A stretch of DNA of 64,000 nt from Promethearchaeota archaeon (GTDB lineage: Archaea; Asgardarchaeota; Lokiarchaeia; Sigyniarchaeales; SOKP01). Positions 34,977-44,340 of this stretch are shown in pieces. The translations under genes were made by a program, and so were the position numbers. The notes below the pieces were generated by a model. The model made no database searches, was not told the DNA's origin, and was given only the letters and a program-made list of their open reading frames with translations. The stretch is from NCBI GenBank assembly GCA_018238625.1, contig JABCSY010000009.1, forward strand, positions 1 through 64,000. Direction: 5' to 3'. Positions within the stretch are counted from its first letter, which is position 1; the number at the start of each line of letters is the position of its first letter.

Positions 34977-37900
34977 TTAAAGCTTAATTTCACAAGACTC
35001 CGAATCACAGAACTTACTTCCTATTGCTCTGTCTTTTGTTTTATCCAAATCTAAAGGTTTAAGTTTTGAAACCATTTCCTCGAATTTTTCTTTTGTGATC
35101 GATTCGTACGGAGCTTGTTTGTAGCCGTGCTCTTTAATCGGTAAAAAACTTACGCTTTTTAGCTTATCTTCAAAGCACTCCAGCACGTGTTTAATTTGGT
35201 TTGCCTCGTCTTGCTTAAACGTAATCGTAATTGATACTTGGTTGTCGGACCAATATTTTTGATAGTCTGCAGCATTTTCCGCTTGTTCCCATATAGAAAC
35301 GTCGTCCTTGGAACGTTCAAATAATTGTTCGTGGACGGGAAATTCGACTACAATAGTATTAGGAGAATATGAATCGTCCTCTATGTAATAACCGGCGTTT
35401 TTAATGGGGTCTATCAAATCAGAATTCTTCGAAATGCGAATTCTTCGGATATAATATTCGGAATGAGGATAGTGAATTCCTGGAGGGACTCCCGGAAGTA
35501 AGCTTACGGTTCCGCTCGGTTTAACCGTAGTAATTTTTATCGATTTTGGGATGCACAACCAATCGGAATAATCCTCGTCCAATTCCCGTATATATTTATA
35601 ACCTTTATCGCACCAGTCTAACATATTCCTTCTTCCATGTTTCACAAAAGCTTCAATTATTCCCGTTTGTGAAATTCCCATTCGCCTGTTCTTAAGCATT
35701 ACTGCGTTAGTTTCTTGCCAATGCGTATTTACGAGCGTTACAGATTTAGCGTACAAATAAGCAGACTTTAAAGTGTCTTGATACTCTTCGTATGACTCGT
35801 GCCTTGAAGGGAACGTCTCTACAAGGCAGCAAAGTTCGAATGATTCCAACGTCTGTTCTCCGCAATTTGCAGTAAATATCATTTCTAACTTAGGCCTTCC
35901 TGATTTAGTTTCTTTTTCAGTTAGAATAATTCCATAATTATGGAAATCATCGACTGTACCATTATAAACTGTATTTTTCCCAATATAATTGACTGATACA
36001 ACTTTATGGTTATAAGATAGACCACAGTCTTTTAGTTTTAGTGCCATTTGTTGCCTATACTGATGTTTACTTAATGAGCGAACAGAGATTGTTTGACAAA
36101 CATATTTCTCAGTGATCGTGTCCATTACATATTGATAGCCTTTATAAATTCCAGCAGTTCTAAAATCGTTGATTCCATTTTCTTTAATAAATTTTAAGAA
36201 ATCAGCTAATTGAGGAACCTCATTTTGTTCATAAATATATTGAGCAAATAATTGACATAATTTTCTTTTAGCTTCTTGTTGATTTCTTTTTCCTTTATTT
36301 TTCATCGCTGCGCCTGCCTTAATTGCAGCTATTTTATTAGCACATTTATGTGAACAATAAGCTTGCTCTCGTCTGCCATATTTTACTTTAAATTCCTTTC
36401 TACATAATGCACAATATTTTACAACAAACATACCATCTTCAAAAATTAACTCAAGATCGCTTTCTTTCAGTAAATTAATATATCTTTTATATTCTCTCAT
36501 TAGAGCTGGGTTATCTAAATGTTCAAATCCAGATTCAATATTCGCTCTTTTAATGAAATTCAATAATGAACCACGAAATTCAGTAAAGGAAGATATTAAT
36601 CCTATTTCTTTTGAATGTTCTTTCCAAGCGGGAATAGTTAATGGTTCATTTGTTCTTTTGATATAGGAAATCATCTCATTATAAATTTGCTCATTAGAGA
36701 TTCCAGAATATCTTGGGTTTTTGGTACCGGAAGTAGCTTTCGACATCCTTTGATGGTACTGTTGTTTTTCTTCAGGAGTAGCATGGGGATACCAAATACG
36801 CATAGGATTTTTATCACCTGATATATCATGTAAAGAATCATGATCATCCTTTAGCATAAGTTCTAAATTATCTTTTCTATTATTCAAACCATCCTTGTCT
36901 TTATGATGGAGAACATACCCACTGGGAATTTTACATTTATTAAGTTGTTCATAAATAAATGTATGTTCAAAAGTGTTTTTCTTTCCATTATTTAACATCC
37001 AATAAATTGATCTTTTCTTCTTTTCTTCTCCCATTATCTCTGCCCAAGTTGTTTGCCATTTTGGTGTTATCATTAGACTATCTCCACTTCTTAATTCTCT
37101 AGCTTCTAAAGATGTATTATTCCTTAAAATAAACTTATGATTTTCTGTGCATTTTATTATACTATCATCATCCAATTTTACTTCATATATTTTCTCATTA
37201 TAACCCGTAATTCTTGGATTTCTCATCATTCTTATTACTGTTAATCCTTTATCATTTTTACAGTACACGGGAATATCGTTTCCTTCTTCTGCCAATTGTT
37301 TTATTGCCACAGCATTCCTACCGTCAGCGACAGCAATAAGTGTATCACCTGTTATACAAGGATTTACGCCCGCAGCTTTCTTATCTTTATGGTCTGGTGG
37401 GTTTCCCATTCGAGAATACGCCTTTGCGTTTTCTATCCAAAGAATTCCAGGTTCCCCATTCACAGCAATCTGATCTGCTATGAAAGAATAGTCTAATCCT
37501 TTTTTTGCAAATATACTGTTATTGCTCGCCCATCTATGCGAATAAAGTTTTTCTTTGTCTTGTTTGCTCTGTATAAACTCTAGATCGGTGGCTTCTCCTA
37601 ATGCGATCTCAGCACTGCGGCGAACATTGCCGGCTACGACGCATTTTCCAATGAGATTCATAATATCCAAAATGTCAAGTGACCTTATTGGTAGACCTAT
37701 TCGAGCTTCTAAGATTTTTTGAATATTCATCAACATATCAATTAAAGGTTCTGGGCCGCTAGCTATTCCTCCAAAGCCTCTAATTGGCTGACCTGCGGGC
37801 CTAATTAAGCTAAAATCAAACTTTGGCATTCGCTTACCTAAAAAATACGCTTCTATAACAAGTTTAAGGGCTTCCACCCAACCTTCTCTGCTATCTGGTA

Positions 37901-38705
37901 ATTGAAAAGTAAAATGATCTTCTATAGGTTTTTGAATTGTAATTTTACCTGCTCCTTTTGTATCAAAACCTACTCCTACGCCCAACATTAGCGCATCCAT
38001 CACGAATTGGAACGCTTTCGAGTATTTTAGGTCGATATCGTCGGTAGAGGCAAAGCCGCAGTTATTAAGCGACATAGAACCGTGACGCGCGATAAACTCG
38101 GTTCCCATCATCCAAAGTCCCCTTCCTGGCGGTAAGAACTTAAAATTCCAGATTTTATTATACATTATTTGAGCAGATTTCTGAGCTTTAGCATCGGTCC
38201 AAGGTAAACTTAACTTGATACAGTGCTCTTTTTGGATTGAATAACAACCTTCGACAACTCTTCTGATCGTTTCCCAGAACTCTTCCTTTCTGTTCTCTCC
38301 TTCTACAACTCTGGCGTAGGTTCTTTTGTACGTGATGTAGCCTAAAGGGCCCCAATCAGGTTGGTTCCCTGTAAATTTAGCAAGAAAACTATTGTCTAAC
38401 GTGAAAGATATATTTTCCAAATTAATAGCTCGAGCGAATAGATTTCGGTATTTATTTAAACCTCGTTGGGTTAGCTCGACACATACTAATTCTCTAACGT
38501 GATTAGTAGTGATCTCATCAACTCCTAGACCAATAATTATTCGTAAAACATCTTCCGTAACTTTTTCCGCAATGTGTATATCAAGACCAGTTTCTTTGTT
38601 TAATACTTTTGCTATGCTAGTATCTTCGAACTTTTTTTTTTCACCTTTCGAGTTTATTACATATTTTGGATACAAATCTTTTAATGAAAACGAGTTGTCA
38701 GTCAT
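34977..38705 (-). CDS. nrdJ: adenosylcobalamin-dependent (class II) ribonucleotide reductase with intein
   Basis: A 1242-residue precursor: 744 residues of NrdJ interrupted by a 498-residue intein. An ATP-cone lies at the N-terminus (KYVINSKGEKKKFEDTSIAKVLNKET). The reductase core has LNNCGFASTDD, RSAEIALG, then after the intein CGEQTLESFELCC and KPSGTVSLLPGVPPGIHYPHSEYYIRRIRI. The C-terminal redox pair is FCDSESC. It reduces ribonucleotides using a B12 radical, so it works with or without oxygen. The intein splits NP|CGE just before the Cys948 thiyl-radical residue. It converges on the toxin-antitoxin pair. Confidence 0.95.
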   Translation of the reverse strand: MTDNSFSLKDLYPKYVINSKGEKKKFEDTSIAKVLNKETGLDIHIAEKVTEDVLRIIIGLGVDEITTNHVRELVCVELTQRGLNKYRNLFARAINLENISFTLDNSFLAKFTGNQPDWGPLGYITYKRTYARVVEGENRKEEFWETIRRVVEGCYSIQKEHCIKLSLPWTDAKAQKSAQIMYNKIWNFKFLPPGRGLWMMGTEFIARHGSMSLNNCGFASTDDIDLKYSKAFQFVMDALMLGVGVGFDTKGAGKITIQKPIEDHFTFQLPDSREGWVEALKLVIEAYFLGKRMPKFDFSLIRPAGQPIRGFGGIASGPEPLIDMLMNIQKILEARIGLPIRSLDILDIMNLIGKCVVAGNVRRSAEIALGEATDLEFIQSKQDKEKLYSHRWASNNSIFAKKGLDYSFIADQIAVNGEPGILWIENAKAYSRMGNPPDHKDKKAAGVNPCITGDTLIAVADGRNAVAIKQLAEEGNDIPVYCKNDKGLTVIRMMRNPRITGYNEKIYEVKLDDDSIIKCTENHKFILRNNTSLEARELRSGDSLMITPKWQTTWAEIMGEEKKKRSIYWMLNNGKKNTFEHTFIYEQLNKCKIPSGYVLHHKDKDGLNNRKDNLELMLKDDHDSLHDISGDKNPMRIWYPHATPEEKQQYHQRMSKATSGTKNPRYSGISNEQIYNEMISYIKRTNEPLTIPAWKEHSKEIGLISSFTEFRGSLLNFIKRANIESGFEHLDNPALMREYKRYINLLKESDLELIFEDGMFVVKYCALCRKEFKVKYGRREQAYCSHKCANKIAAIKAGAAMKNKGKRNQQEAKRKLCQLFAQYIYEQNEVPQLADFLKFIKENGINDFRTAGIYKGYQYVMDTITEKYVCQTISVRSLSKHQYRQQMALKLKDCGLSYNHKVVSVNYIGKNTVYNGTVDDFHNYGIILTEKETKSGRPKLEMIFTANCGEQTLESFELCCLVETFPSRHESYEEYQDTLKSAYLYAKSVTLVNTHWQETNAVMLKNRRMGISQTGIIEAFVKHGRRNMLDWCDKGYKYIRELDEDYSDWLCIPKSIKITTVKPSGTVSLLPGVPPGIHYPHSEYYIRRIRISKNSDLIDPIKNAGYYIEDDSYSPNTIVVEFPVHEQLFERSKDDVSIWEQAENAADYQKYWSDNQVSITITFKQDEANQIKHVLECFEDKLKSVSFLPIKEHGYKQAPYESITKEKFEEMVSKLKPLDLDKTKDRAIGSKFCDSESCEIKL
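35865..37358 (-). mobile_element. NrdJ intein with HNH homing endonuclease
   Basis: An in-frame insertion of 498 codons (residues 450-947). Splicing signs: first residue Cys in CITGDTLIA (block A), TENHKF (block B), late NTVYNGTVDDFHNYGI (block F) and last residue Asn before +1 Cys. The residue before the terminal Asn is Ala, not the usual His. The middle contains an HNH-type segment, GYVLHHKDKDGLNNRKDNLELM, plus a Cys-rich motif (CALCRKEF...CSHKC). It is probably a homing intein. Confidence 0.92.
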
Positions 38706-39152
38706 TATTATACTCCTTAATTGCGATAATGGTTAACACATTAATTTTATCGGCGTTTTTAAAAATGCCTAAATTTTAAGTGCCTTAACCTAATTTTTAA
38801 TTTAAGTTATAATATAATATAAAACTATTGATTCAATTTTATTAAGCGATTGATGAATCTGTTAAAACCTTGCTTATTTCTTTTAATCCTACATCTACTA
38901 TTCAATTATCTAATTAGTATAAATTTTTATCGATTAATCTATATTACATCTCTTATGGTTTTCTAATGTATTTACGTCGGTTTTAATAACTTATAGAACC
39001 CATCATTATCAATATCTTTTTATTAATTAACATATTTAAAAAAAAATTGAAATTGATTACAATATTATTAATGTTAATAGTTTTAAATTCGATTTAGAAA
39101 GTTCAAATACTAAAAATAATTGATTTTAACAATAATGTAGGTGTAAAAATAA
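38706..39152. promoter_or_regulatory. divergent intergenic region, no gene seen
   Basis: 447 bp between the divergent nrdJ and the first LbH gene. Very AT-rich, with TATA-like tracts such as TATAATATAATATAA near 38809. Promoters for both directions must lie here. No open frame with coding character. A GGTGTAAAAATAA leader precedes the ATG at 39153. Confidence 0.5.
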
Positions 39153-40139
39153 ATGTTAGACGAAATTGAACCGCCTGAAATGAGTGACTCTGATGGTGAT
39201 GGTGATGGTGAAGTTGCTAAAGAAAAAATTCAACTCCAATTCCATTGGTATTTAAGTATCTTTTTTGTAATTTACTATAGTTCGTATGTAATACCGGGAA
39301 TTGTTTTTATGGAGTATGTTATAATAGTTTTTATCCCTCTCTTTTTAAGGGTAGATAGCCTATTTGTTGTCTTTACGAACCTTGATTCTTTACTGGCTTT
39401 TCTAGCCTTACCGTTAGTTCTTATAGTAAGTTATTTAATCCACTTATTTTTAGTAGGTTTGCTCTCGCGAATTATCTGGAGATATACTGAAAAAATTTCG
39501 CCAAGCAAAGATGGCGTTATTCCAAGAAACATCCCTTCTAAGACTGCTAATCTATACCATATTAGATCCTTTATGATTAAATACGGGAAGAACGCTTTCA
39601 TGAAAGGGATATTTCCGTGGTTAGCTAATTGGTTTTTCAACTTTGTAGGGACCAGCGTAATTGCAAAGGGTTCTACGCTCGAAGAATCAGTAGTTACGGA
39701 TAGAAATGTAAACGTCGGAAAAAACTGCTATATTGGCGTTAATTCAGCACTCTCGAGCCATTTTGTGGAGGGTATTTTCGGAAATATTGTGTACTTTGAA
39801 ATTAAGCTAGGAGAAAATGTTACTTTAGGGGGTTTTAATAACATTGCCCCTGGATGCGACCTAAGAGATAATTCGTATCTTTTGCCAATGGCTGCAGCAA
39901 CTAAGCACAATTTGCTAAAAGGAGATAACTACTACTTTGGTATACCTTTACGTAGAATATTCAAGAAGAAAGTTATGAATTACTTAAAGATTAGCGAGAA
40001 TAATTTAGTTCAAGCCGAGGAATTAAGAGATAAGCAAGAGAACGCAAAGTTAGAGAGGATAAAAAAGGAAGCAGAAAAAAATGAAAAAAAAAAACGTAAA
40101 AATCATAAAAAAAATAAAGGCGTGAGAGAAAATGGATGA
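39153..40139 (+). CDS. membrane-anchored left-handed beta-helix protein, unit A
   Basis: 328 residues. An acidic N-terminus (DSDGDGDGE) precedes two long hydrophobic segments (about 32-60 and 77-105). A hexapeptide LbH domain follows (KGSTLEESV, VGKNCYIGVNSALSSH, GENVTLGGFNNIAPG, YYFGIP), and a Lys/Glu-rich tail. The fold and the RSFMIKYGKNAF/FPWLANWFFNF blocks recall the transmembrane-LbH modules of Pls/PosA-type synthetases. It overlaps the next gene by 8 bp, so the set is one operon. It is the paralogue of residues 1-310 of the fused protein at 44341. Confidence 0.8.
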   Translation: MLDEIEPPEMSDSDGDGDGEVAKEKIQLQFHWYLSIFFVIYYSSYVIPGIVFMEYVIIVFIPLFLRVDSLFVVFTNLDSLLAFLALPLVLIVSYLIHLFLVGLLSRIIWRYTEKISPSKDGVIPRNIPSKTANLYHIRSFMIKYGKNAFMKGIFPWLANWFFNFVGTSVIAKGSTLEESVVTDRNVNVGKNCYIGVNSALSSHFVEGIFGNIVYFEIKLGENVTLGGFNNIAPGCDLRDNSYLLPMAAATKHNLLKGDNYYFGIPLRRIFKKKVMNYLKISENNLVQAEELRDKQENAKLERIKKEAEKNEKKKRKNHKKNKGVRENG

Positions 40140-41043
40140 AACTATAGAAGAAGAAAATAAAGGATCTGAAAGCATAGATGATGCCTTTGACTTTAACATT
40201 GATTTTACTACGAGTTCTGCTATAAACAGAGTTAGTCTTAAGTTTTTAATAGTATATATACCAATTTTTTGGTTTTCAGGTATGATTGTAGCAACTTTTT
40301 GGTACGGCTACACTGTAGGTACTGAACCATGGATAATTAAATTGCTATTTTTACCAATTTTATTGTTAGCATTTATGTTTCTTTTCATTATTAGTTGCTT
40401 CCTTTTTAGTAAGCTTCTGTTAATTTTAATAAATTTAATGCACCTTCCCAAAGAGGGAATATTCCGAACTGAGAAGGGAGACACGGATTTTGAATTTTGG
40501 AGGTTAAGAACCGAAATAAAAAAGATTGTTTTGTGGCTAATAAGAAACTGGCCTCTACCTTGGATAGACGTGTTAGCATTTCGCTGGTTTGGGGTAAGTA
40601 TGGATTTCTCGAGCCACTTGAACGATGCCTGGTGCGACGCTGAATTTATTAAGTTTGGAAACAACGTAACAATCGGCCAAGGGGCCGTTTTAATGAGCTC
40701 AATGGTGGTAGGTAATTATCTAATCATTAAAAGAATAACATTCGAAGATTTCGCTCTTGTTGGAGGTCAGAGCACGATCGCCCCTGGAACTCACTTTGGA
40801 AAAGACACTGTTTTAGGTGCGGTATCAGTCACCACTCTTAATCAAAAACTAGAAGACGGGTGGATTTATTCAGGTATTCCTGCTAGAAAATTAAAGCCTA
40901 ATCAATACGCCGAAGCGAGAAGAGATATTATAAGCAAGGTAGATGTTGACGAAGAAGAAAAAGTTGATGTAGAGCACGAAGTTAATATCGACGAAGATAA
41001 AAAGCATTTAATTAAAGGAAATAAAGGAGGCGTTAAAAAGTGA
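40132..41043 (+). CDS. membrane-anchored left-handed beta-helix protein, unit B
   Basis: 303 residues. Two hydrophobic segments (near 42-65 and 72-100) precede WLIRNWPLPWIDVLAFRWFGVSMDFSSHLNDAWCDAEFIKFGNN and a LbH domain with VTIGQGAVLMSSMVVGN, LVGGQSTIAPGTHFGKDTVLGAVS and WIYSGIPARKLKP. The tail is acidic. It is the second unit of the A-B-C set and matches the C-terminal half of the fused 612-aa protein. It overlaps unit C by 4 bp. Acyl- or aminoacyl-transferase activity is suggested by the fold, but the catalytic residue is not evident. Confidence 0.82.
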   Translation: MDETIEEENKGSESIDDAFDFNIDFTTSSAINRVSLKFLIVYIPIFWFSGMIVATFWYGYTVGTEPWIIKLLFLPILLLAFMFLFIISCFLFSKLLLILINLMHLPKEGIFRTEKGDTDFEFWRLRTEIKKIVLWLIRNWPLPWIDVLAFRWFGVSMDFSSHLNDAWCDAEFIKFGNNVTIGQGAVLMSSMVVGNYLIIKRITFEDFALVGGQSTIAPGTHFGKDTVLGAVSVTTLNQKLEDGWIYSGIPARKLKPNQYAEARRDIISKVDVDEEEKVDVEHEVNIDEDKKHLIKGNKGGVKK

Positions 41044-41966
41044 GCGTTCCGAATTCGATGCGCGTTGGTCCTTTTTGTGCAACCGTACTGGTTAAGAAAA
41101 AGTATTTGCTTATGCATATTTTTTTAATATGGATTAGTCTACTTCCTGCGATATTAGAAATATGGTGGTATTGGCAGATGTTGTGGTACGATTTAAGACC
41201 ACTTCATTTCTACGTGTTTTTGCCTCTTTATTTTATTGTAATGTACATCACAACCGTGTTCGCTGCGATATTCTTTGCTAAAATTTTATTAATTATGGTT
41301 AATGTTTTTCACAAACCAAGAGAAGGCGTTTTTCTAAGGGATCCCGCAGACAGGGATTATAGATATTGGAGTCTTAGAAATACAATTAAAAAGTGGCCAA
41401 CCTGGCTCGCGCATAAATTTCCCTTTCCATTTTTAGACAATATTTGTTTCAAGGTGTTTGGAGTAAAAACAAAGTTTTCTAACTCTCTCTTTGAAGGTTG
41501 GGTGGATACTGAATATATAAAGTTCGGAAAGAATGTAGTTGTGGGTCAGGGAGCTATAATTCAATCTTCGGCTATTATAGGAAACTTTTTAATCATTAAA
41601 AAAACTATCATTGAAGAAAACGTTAGAATAGGCGCACACGTAATAATTATGCCAGGCACCCATATAGGAAAAAACTGCATTTTAAACACTTGGTCGTCTA
41701 CAATGGTAGGTCAAGAACTAGAAGAAGGCTGGGTGTACAATGGGAGCCCTGCGAAAAAATTCAAGAAAAATAGATTTTTCGAAGACATTCCAATCGAAAA
41801 ACTTACTAAAACCGTTGGAGACCTTGACGGATTATTAAAGAAATACGATGAACAATACACAAAGCGGCATGTAAAAAAGAAGGTACCTCTCAAAGAAAGA
41901 AGGATCCATATAAGAAAAGAAAAATCAGAAGAAAAACCCGAAGAAAAAACTGAAAAAAAGGATTAA
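41040..41966 (+). CDS. membrane-anchored left-handed beta-helix protein, unit C
   Basis: 308 residues, GTG start. Opens with VPNSMRVGPFCATVLVKKKYLL, then two hydrophobic segments (20-45, 58-85) and an LbH domain (FSNSLFEGWVDTEYIKFGKNVVVGQGAIIQSSAIIGN, VRIGAHVIIMPGTHIGKN, WVYNGSPAKKFKKN). It is highly similar to the protein at 46182-47078. A basic Lys/Arg/Glu tail follows. It is the third unit of the set and ends two bases before the nitrilase gene, so nitrilase is in the same operon. Confidence 0.83.
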   Translation: MSVPNSMRVGPFCATVLVKKKYLLMHIFLIWISLLPAILEIWWYWQMLWYDLRPLHFYVFLPLYFIVMYITTVFAAIFFAKILLIMVNVFHKPREGVFLRDPADRDYRYWSLRNTIKKWPTWLAHKFPFPFLDNICFKVFGVKTKFSNSLFEGWVDTEYIKFGKNVVVGQGAIIQSSAIIGNFLIIKKTIIEENVRIGAHVIIMPGTHIGKNCILNTWSSTMVGQELEEGWVYNGSPAKKFKKNRFFEDIPIEKLTKTVGDLDGLLKKYDEQYTKRHVKKKVPLKERRIHIRKEKSEEKPEEKTEKKD

Positions 41967-41968
41967 GC

Positions 41969-42754
41969 ATGAGAATTGGTTACGTTCAAACCTCTCCAAC
42001 CTTTGGTAAAAAAACTCAAAACTTTGAACAAGTAAAGAACTTATTAAGCGATACCAAAGCAGAATTAATTGTATTACCAGAACTTTTCGCAACCGGTTAT
42101 ACATTCATCTCTAAAAAAGAAGCTGAATCTTTATCGGAAGATATTAACGGGCAAACCGCTCAATTTCTAAAGAAATTATCAAAAGATACAGGAGGAGTTG
42201 TAATTGGAGGGTTTATTGAAAAAGATGGCGATGCAATATTCAATTCTGCGATGATAGTTTCAAAAAATGAAGTAATCGGAAGGTATAGGAAAATTCATCT
42301 ATATTATAAAGAACGCCTATGGTTTTCTCCTGGAAACAAGCCTTTACGAATTTACGAAGTAAACAACGTGAAAATCGGAATAATGATTTGTTTCGATTGG
42401 TTTTATCCGGAGACAATCCGTACGCTCGCGCTTCTTGGAGCTGATATCATTGCACATCCCGCTAACTTAGTGCTTCCGTATTGCCAAAAAGCTATGACTA
42501 CTCATTGTTTGGTAAATCACGTTTTTGGTGTAACTTCTAACAGAATAGGCAACGAAGTAAGGGGCGAAGACGATTTTAAGTTTACGGGGGGAAGTCAAAT
42601 CACGTCTTATAACGGAGATGTACTCTCGTCCGCACCAACGGATAAAGTTTACATTAAATTTATAGAAATTGACGTAAATCACGCAAGAGATAAAAAGCTT
42701 AATAGATATAACGATTTACTAAATGATAGAAGACCAGAGTTCTATCTTCTATAA
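41969..42754 (+). CDS. nitrilase-superfamily carbon-nitrogen hydrolase
   Basis: 261 residues. The catalytic triad is visible as Glu38 (LPELFATG), Lys108 (YRKIHLYY) and Cys141 (MICFDWFYPE). The ADIIAHPANLVLPYCQ segment is typical of the family. Members split amides such as omega-amides or carbamoyl groups. It follows unit C by 2 bp and precedes the dehydrogenase by 27 bp. Its role in this operon is unknown; trimming or release of an amide product of the LbH complex is conceivable. Confidence 0.88.
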   Translation: MRIGYVQTSPTFGKKTQNFEQVKNLLSDTKAELIVLPELFATGYTFISKKEAESLSEDINGQTAQFLKKLSKDTGGVVIGGFIEKDGDAIFNSAMIVSKNEVIGRYRKIHLYYKERLWFSPGNKPLRIYEVNNVKIGIMICFDWFYPETIRTLALLGADIIAHPANLVLPYCQKAMTTHCLVNHVFGVTSNRIGNEVRGEDDFKFTGGSQITSYNGDVLSSAPTDKVYIKFIEIDVNHARDKKLNRYNDLLNDRRPEFYLL

Positions 42755-42781
42755 TCATTTTATTATAAAAAGATATAAACC

Positions 42782-43789
42782 ATGAAAGCTGCTGTATTTG
42801 ATGGGCACAAAATTGCCATTAAAGAAGTGCCTAAACCTGAACCTGAAGATTCTCAAGTTTTAATTCAAGTAAAAGCTGCGGGAATTTGTGGCACGGATAT
42901 AGCAATAGTAAGAGGTTATCTTCCAACTCCCTCTCCACTCATATTAGGTCACGAATTTGCTGGTGAAATTGTAGAAGTAGGGAAAAAAGTGGAATCCACT
43001 TGGCTAGGTAAACGAGTGACTTCAGAAATTAATAGTAACATTGATTTTGAATGTTATTATTGTAAACGAGAGATGTTTACACAATGTATTTCCAGAAAAG
43101 CTTTAGGGATCGATATCAATGGAGCGTTCGCAGAGTTCATTGCCGTCGAGTCTTATTTGATACACGAATTACCAAAAAAGATTTCCTACGAAGAAGCTAC
43201 CTTTATCGAACCGTTAGCCGCGGCTTATCAAACGTTTGAAATGATGCCTATAGAAAAAGACGATAAAATTATAGCAATTTTTGGTCTTGGAAAGTTAGGC
43301 TTATTGCTAACTCAAGTTGCGTTATTAAAAAGATTGAAATTAATTGTAATTGACGGTTCAGATAAAAAACTTGCCTTAGCCAAAAAGTTTGGCGCACATT
43401 ATTCAATTAATCGTTTGAATGTAAATGATATACCAACTGAAATTAGAAAATTAACAAAAAACATTGGAGCTGATATCGTTGTTGATACCACAGGAAACCC
43501 AGATGCCCTAAAAGATGTTGTTTCTTCGTGTAAAACGCGTGGAAAAGTCCACATAAAAAGTACTCACGGGTTAGAAACTCCAATTAATTTTACCGATATT
43601 GTGGTCAGGGAAATTACTATTTACAGCAGTAGATGTGGTCCCTTTGACAAAGCTATTGAAGGATTAAGTTCAGGAAAAGTTAAGGTTAAAGAATTAATTT
43701 CCAAAGAGTATACCTTTAATGATATCCAAGAAGCTTTTATTTCTTACGAGAAAAACCGAGATTACATAAAAACACTTATCTTATTTTAG
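42782..43789 (+). CDS. zinc-dependent medium-chain dehydrogenase
   Basis: 335 residues, MDR family. Catalytic zinc ligands are Cys36 (GICGTDI), His57 and Glu58 (GHEFAG). The structural-zinc loop has three cysteines (CYYCKREMFTQC, 91-102) instead of four. A Rossmann NAD(P)-binding GLGKLGLLL follows. It is like threonine/sorbitol dehydrogenases; substrate unknown. It follows the nitrilase gene in the same direction and overlaps the tail of the convergent YkgJ gene by 14 bp. Confidence 0.87.
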   Translation: MKAAVFDGHKIAIKEVPKPEPEDSQVLIQVKAAGICGTDIAIVRGYLPTPSPLILGHEFAGEIVEVGKKVESTWLGKRVTSEINSNIDFECYYCKREMFTQCISRKALGIDINGAFAEFIAVESYLIHELPKKISYEEATFIEPLAAAYQTFEMMPIEKDDKIIAIFGLGKLGLLLTQVALLKRLKLIVIDGSDKKLALAKKFGAHYSINRLNVNDIPTEIRKLTKNIGADIVVDTTGNPDALKDVVSSCKTRGKVHIKSTHGLETPINFTDIVVREITIYSSRCGPFDKAIEGLSSGKVKVKELISKEYTFNDIQEAFISYEKNRDYIKTLILF

Positions 43790-44174
43790 AAAAAATTACT
43801 TGGTTCTCCAAAAAACTTACAATCTTTTTGCATGTTCTTCGAACTGTATTCTTATTTGGATAAAAAAGTTCTGGTCTTGGACATTCGCTATCAAAAACAC
43901 ACGAGTTCTTATCTAAATCGTAAATTAAAGGATAAAATCGGCATCCTTGGGGTCTTATCTCGTAAATATTACAGAGTTTTGTTTCGCTATCGAAAAAGAA
44001 GCAATGTCCGTTAATGTTTTTTAATTGATAAAAGTTATCTTCAGTTTTTTGTACAAAATCTGTTTTTCTCAAGATTGTTTTATGGCTACTAACGATAACT
44101 TCGATATCTTGGTCAGAGAGAATCATCTCTGTCTCGATACAGCAATTTCCACAATCTTCACATCTATTCTTCAT
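43776..44174 (-). CDS. YkgJ/UPF0153 cysteine-cluster protein
   Basis: 132 residues, small cysteine-rich protein with CEDCGNCC at the start, HCFFFDSETKLCNIYEIRPQGCRFYP in the middle and further Cys residues. This matches YkgJ-family proteins, thought to bind zinc or iron. The family occurs as accessory proteins near many enzymes. It converges on the dehydrogenase gene. Confidence 0.85.
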   Translation of the reverse strand: MKNRCEDCGNCCIETEMILSDQDIEVIVSSHKTILRKTDFVQKTEDNFYQLKNINGHCFFFDSETKLCNIYEIRPQGCRFYPLIYDLDKNSCVFDSECPRPELFYPNKNTVRRTCKKIVSFLENQVIFSKIR

Positions 44175-44340
44175 GTTATTTTTTCTATTAGTTTGTGTGA
44201 TTTCAAGGTAAGCTTTTAATCGTTTTGGTAGTTTTGTTCTTAATGTAACTTTAAAAAGTAAAAAACATTCCTATTTTACTAATATAAATAATAAAAGGAA
44301 TTTATCTATTATCTTCTCAAAGTTTTCCACATGCTAAAAA

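Noticed and set aside
39186-39215. GATGGT microsatellite-like repeat as a calcium-binding EF-hand
   Set aside because: Only a short DSDGDGDGE stretch; no EF-hand helices around it.
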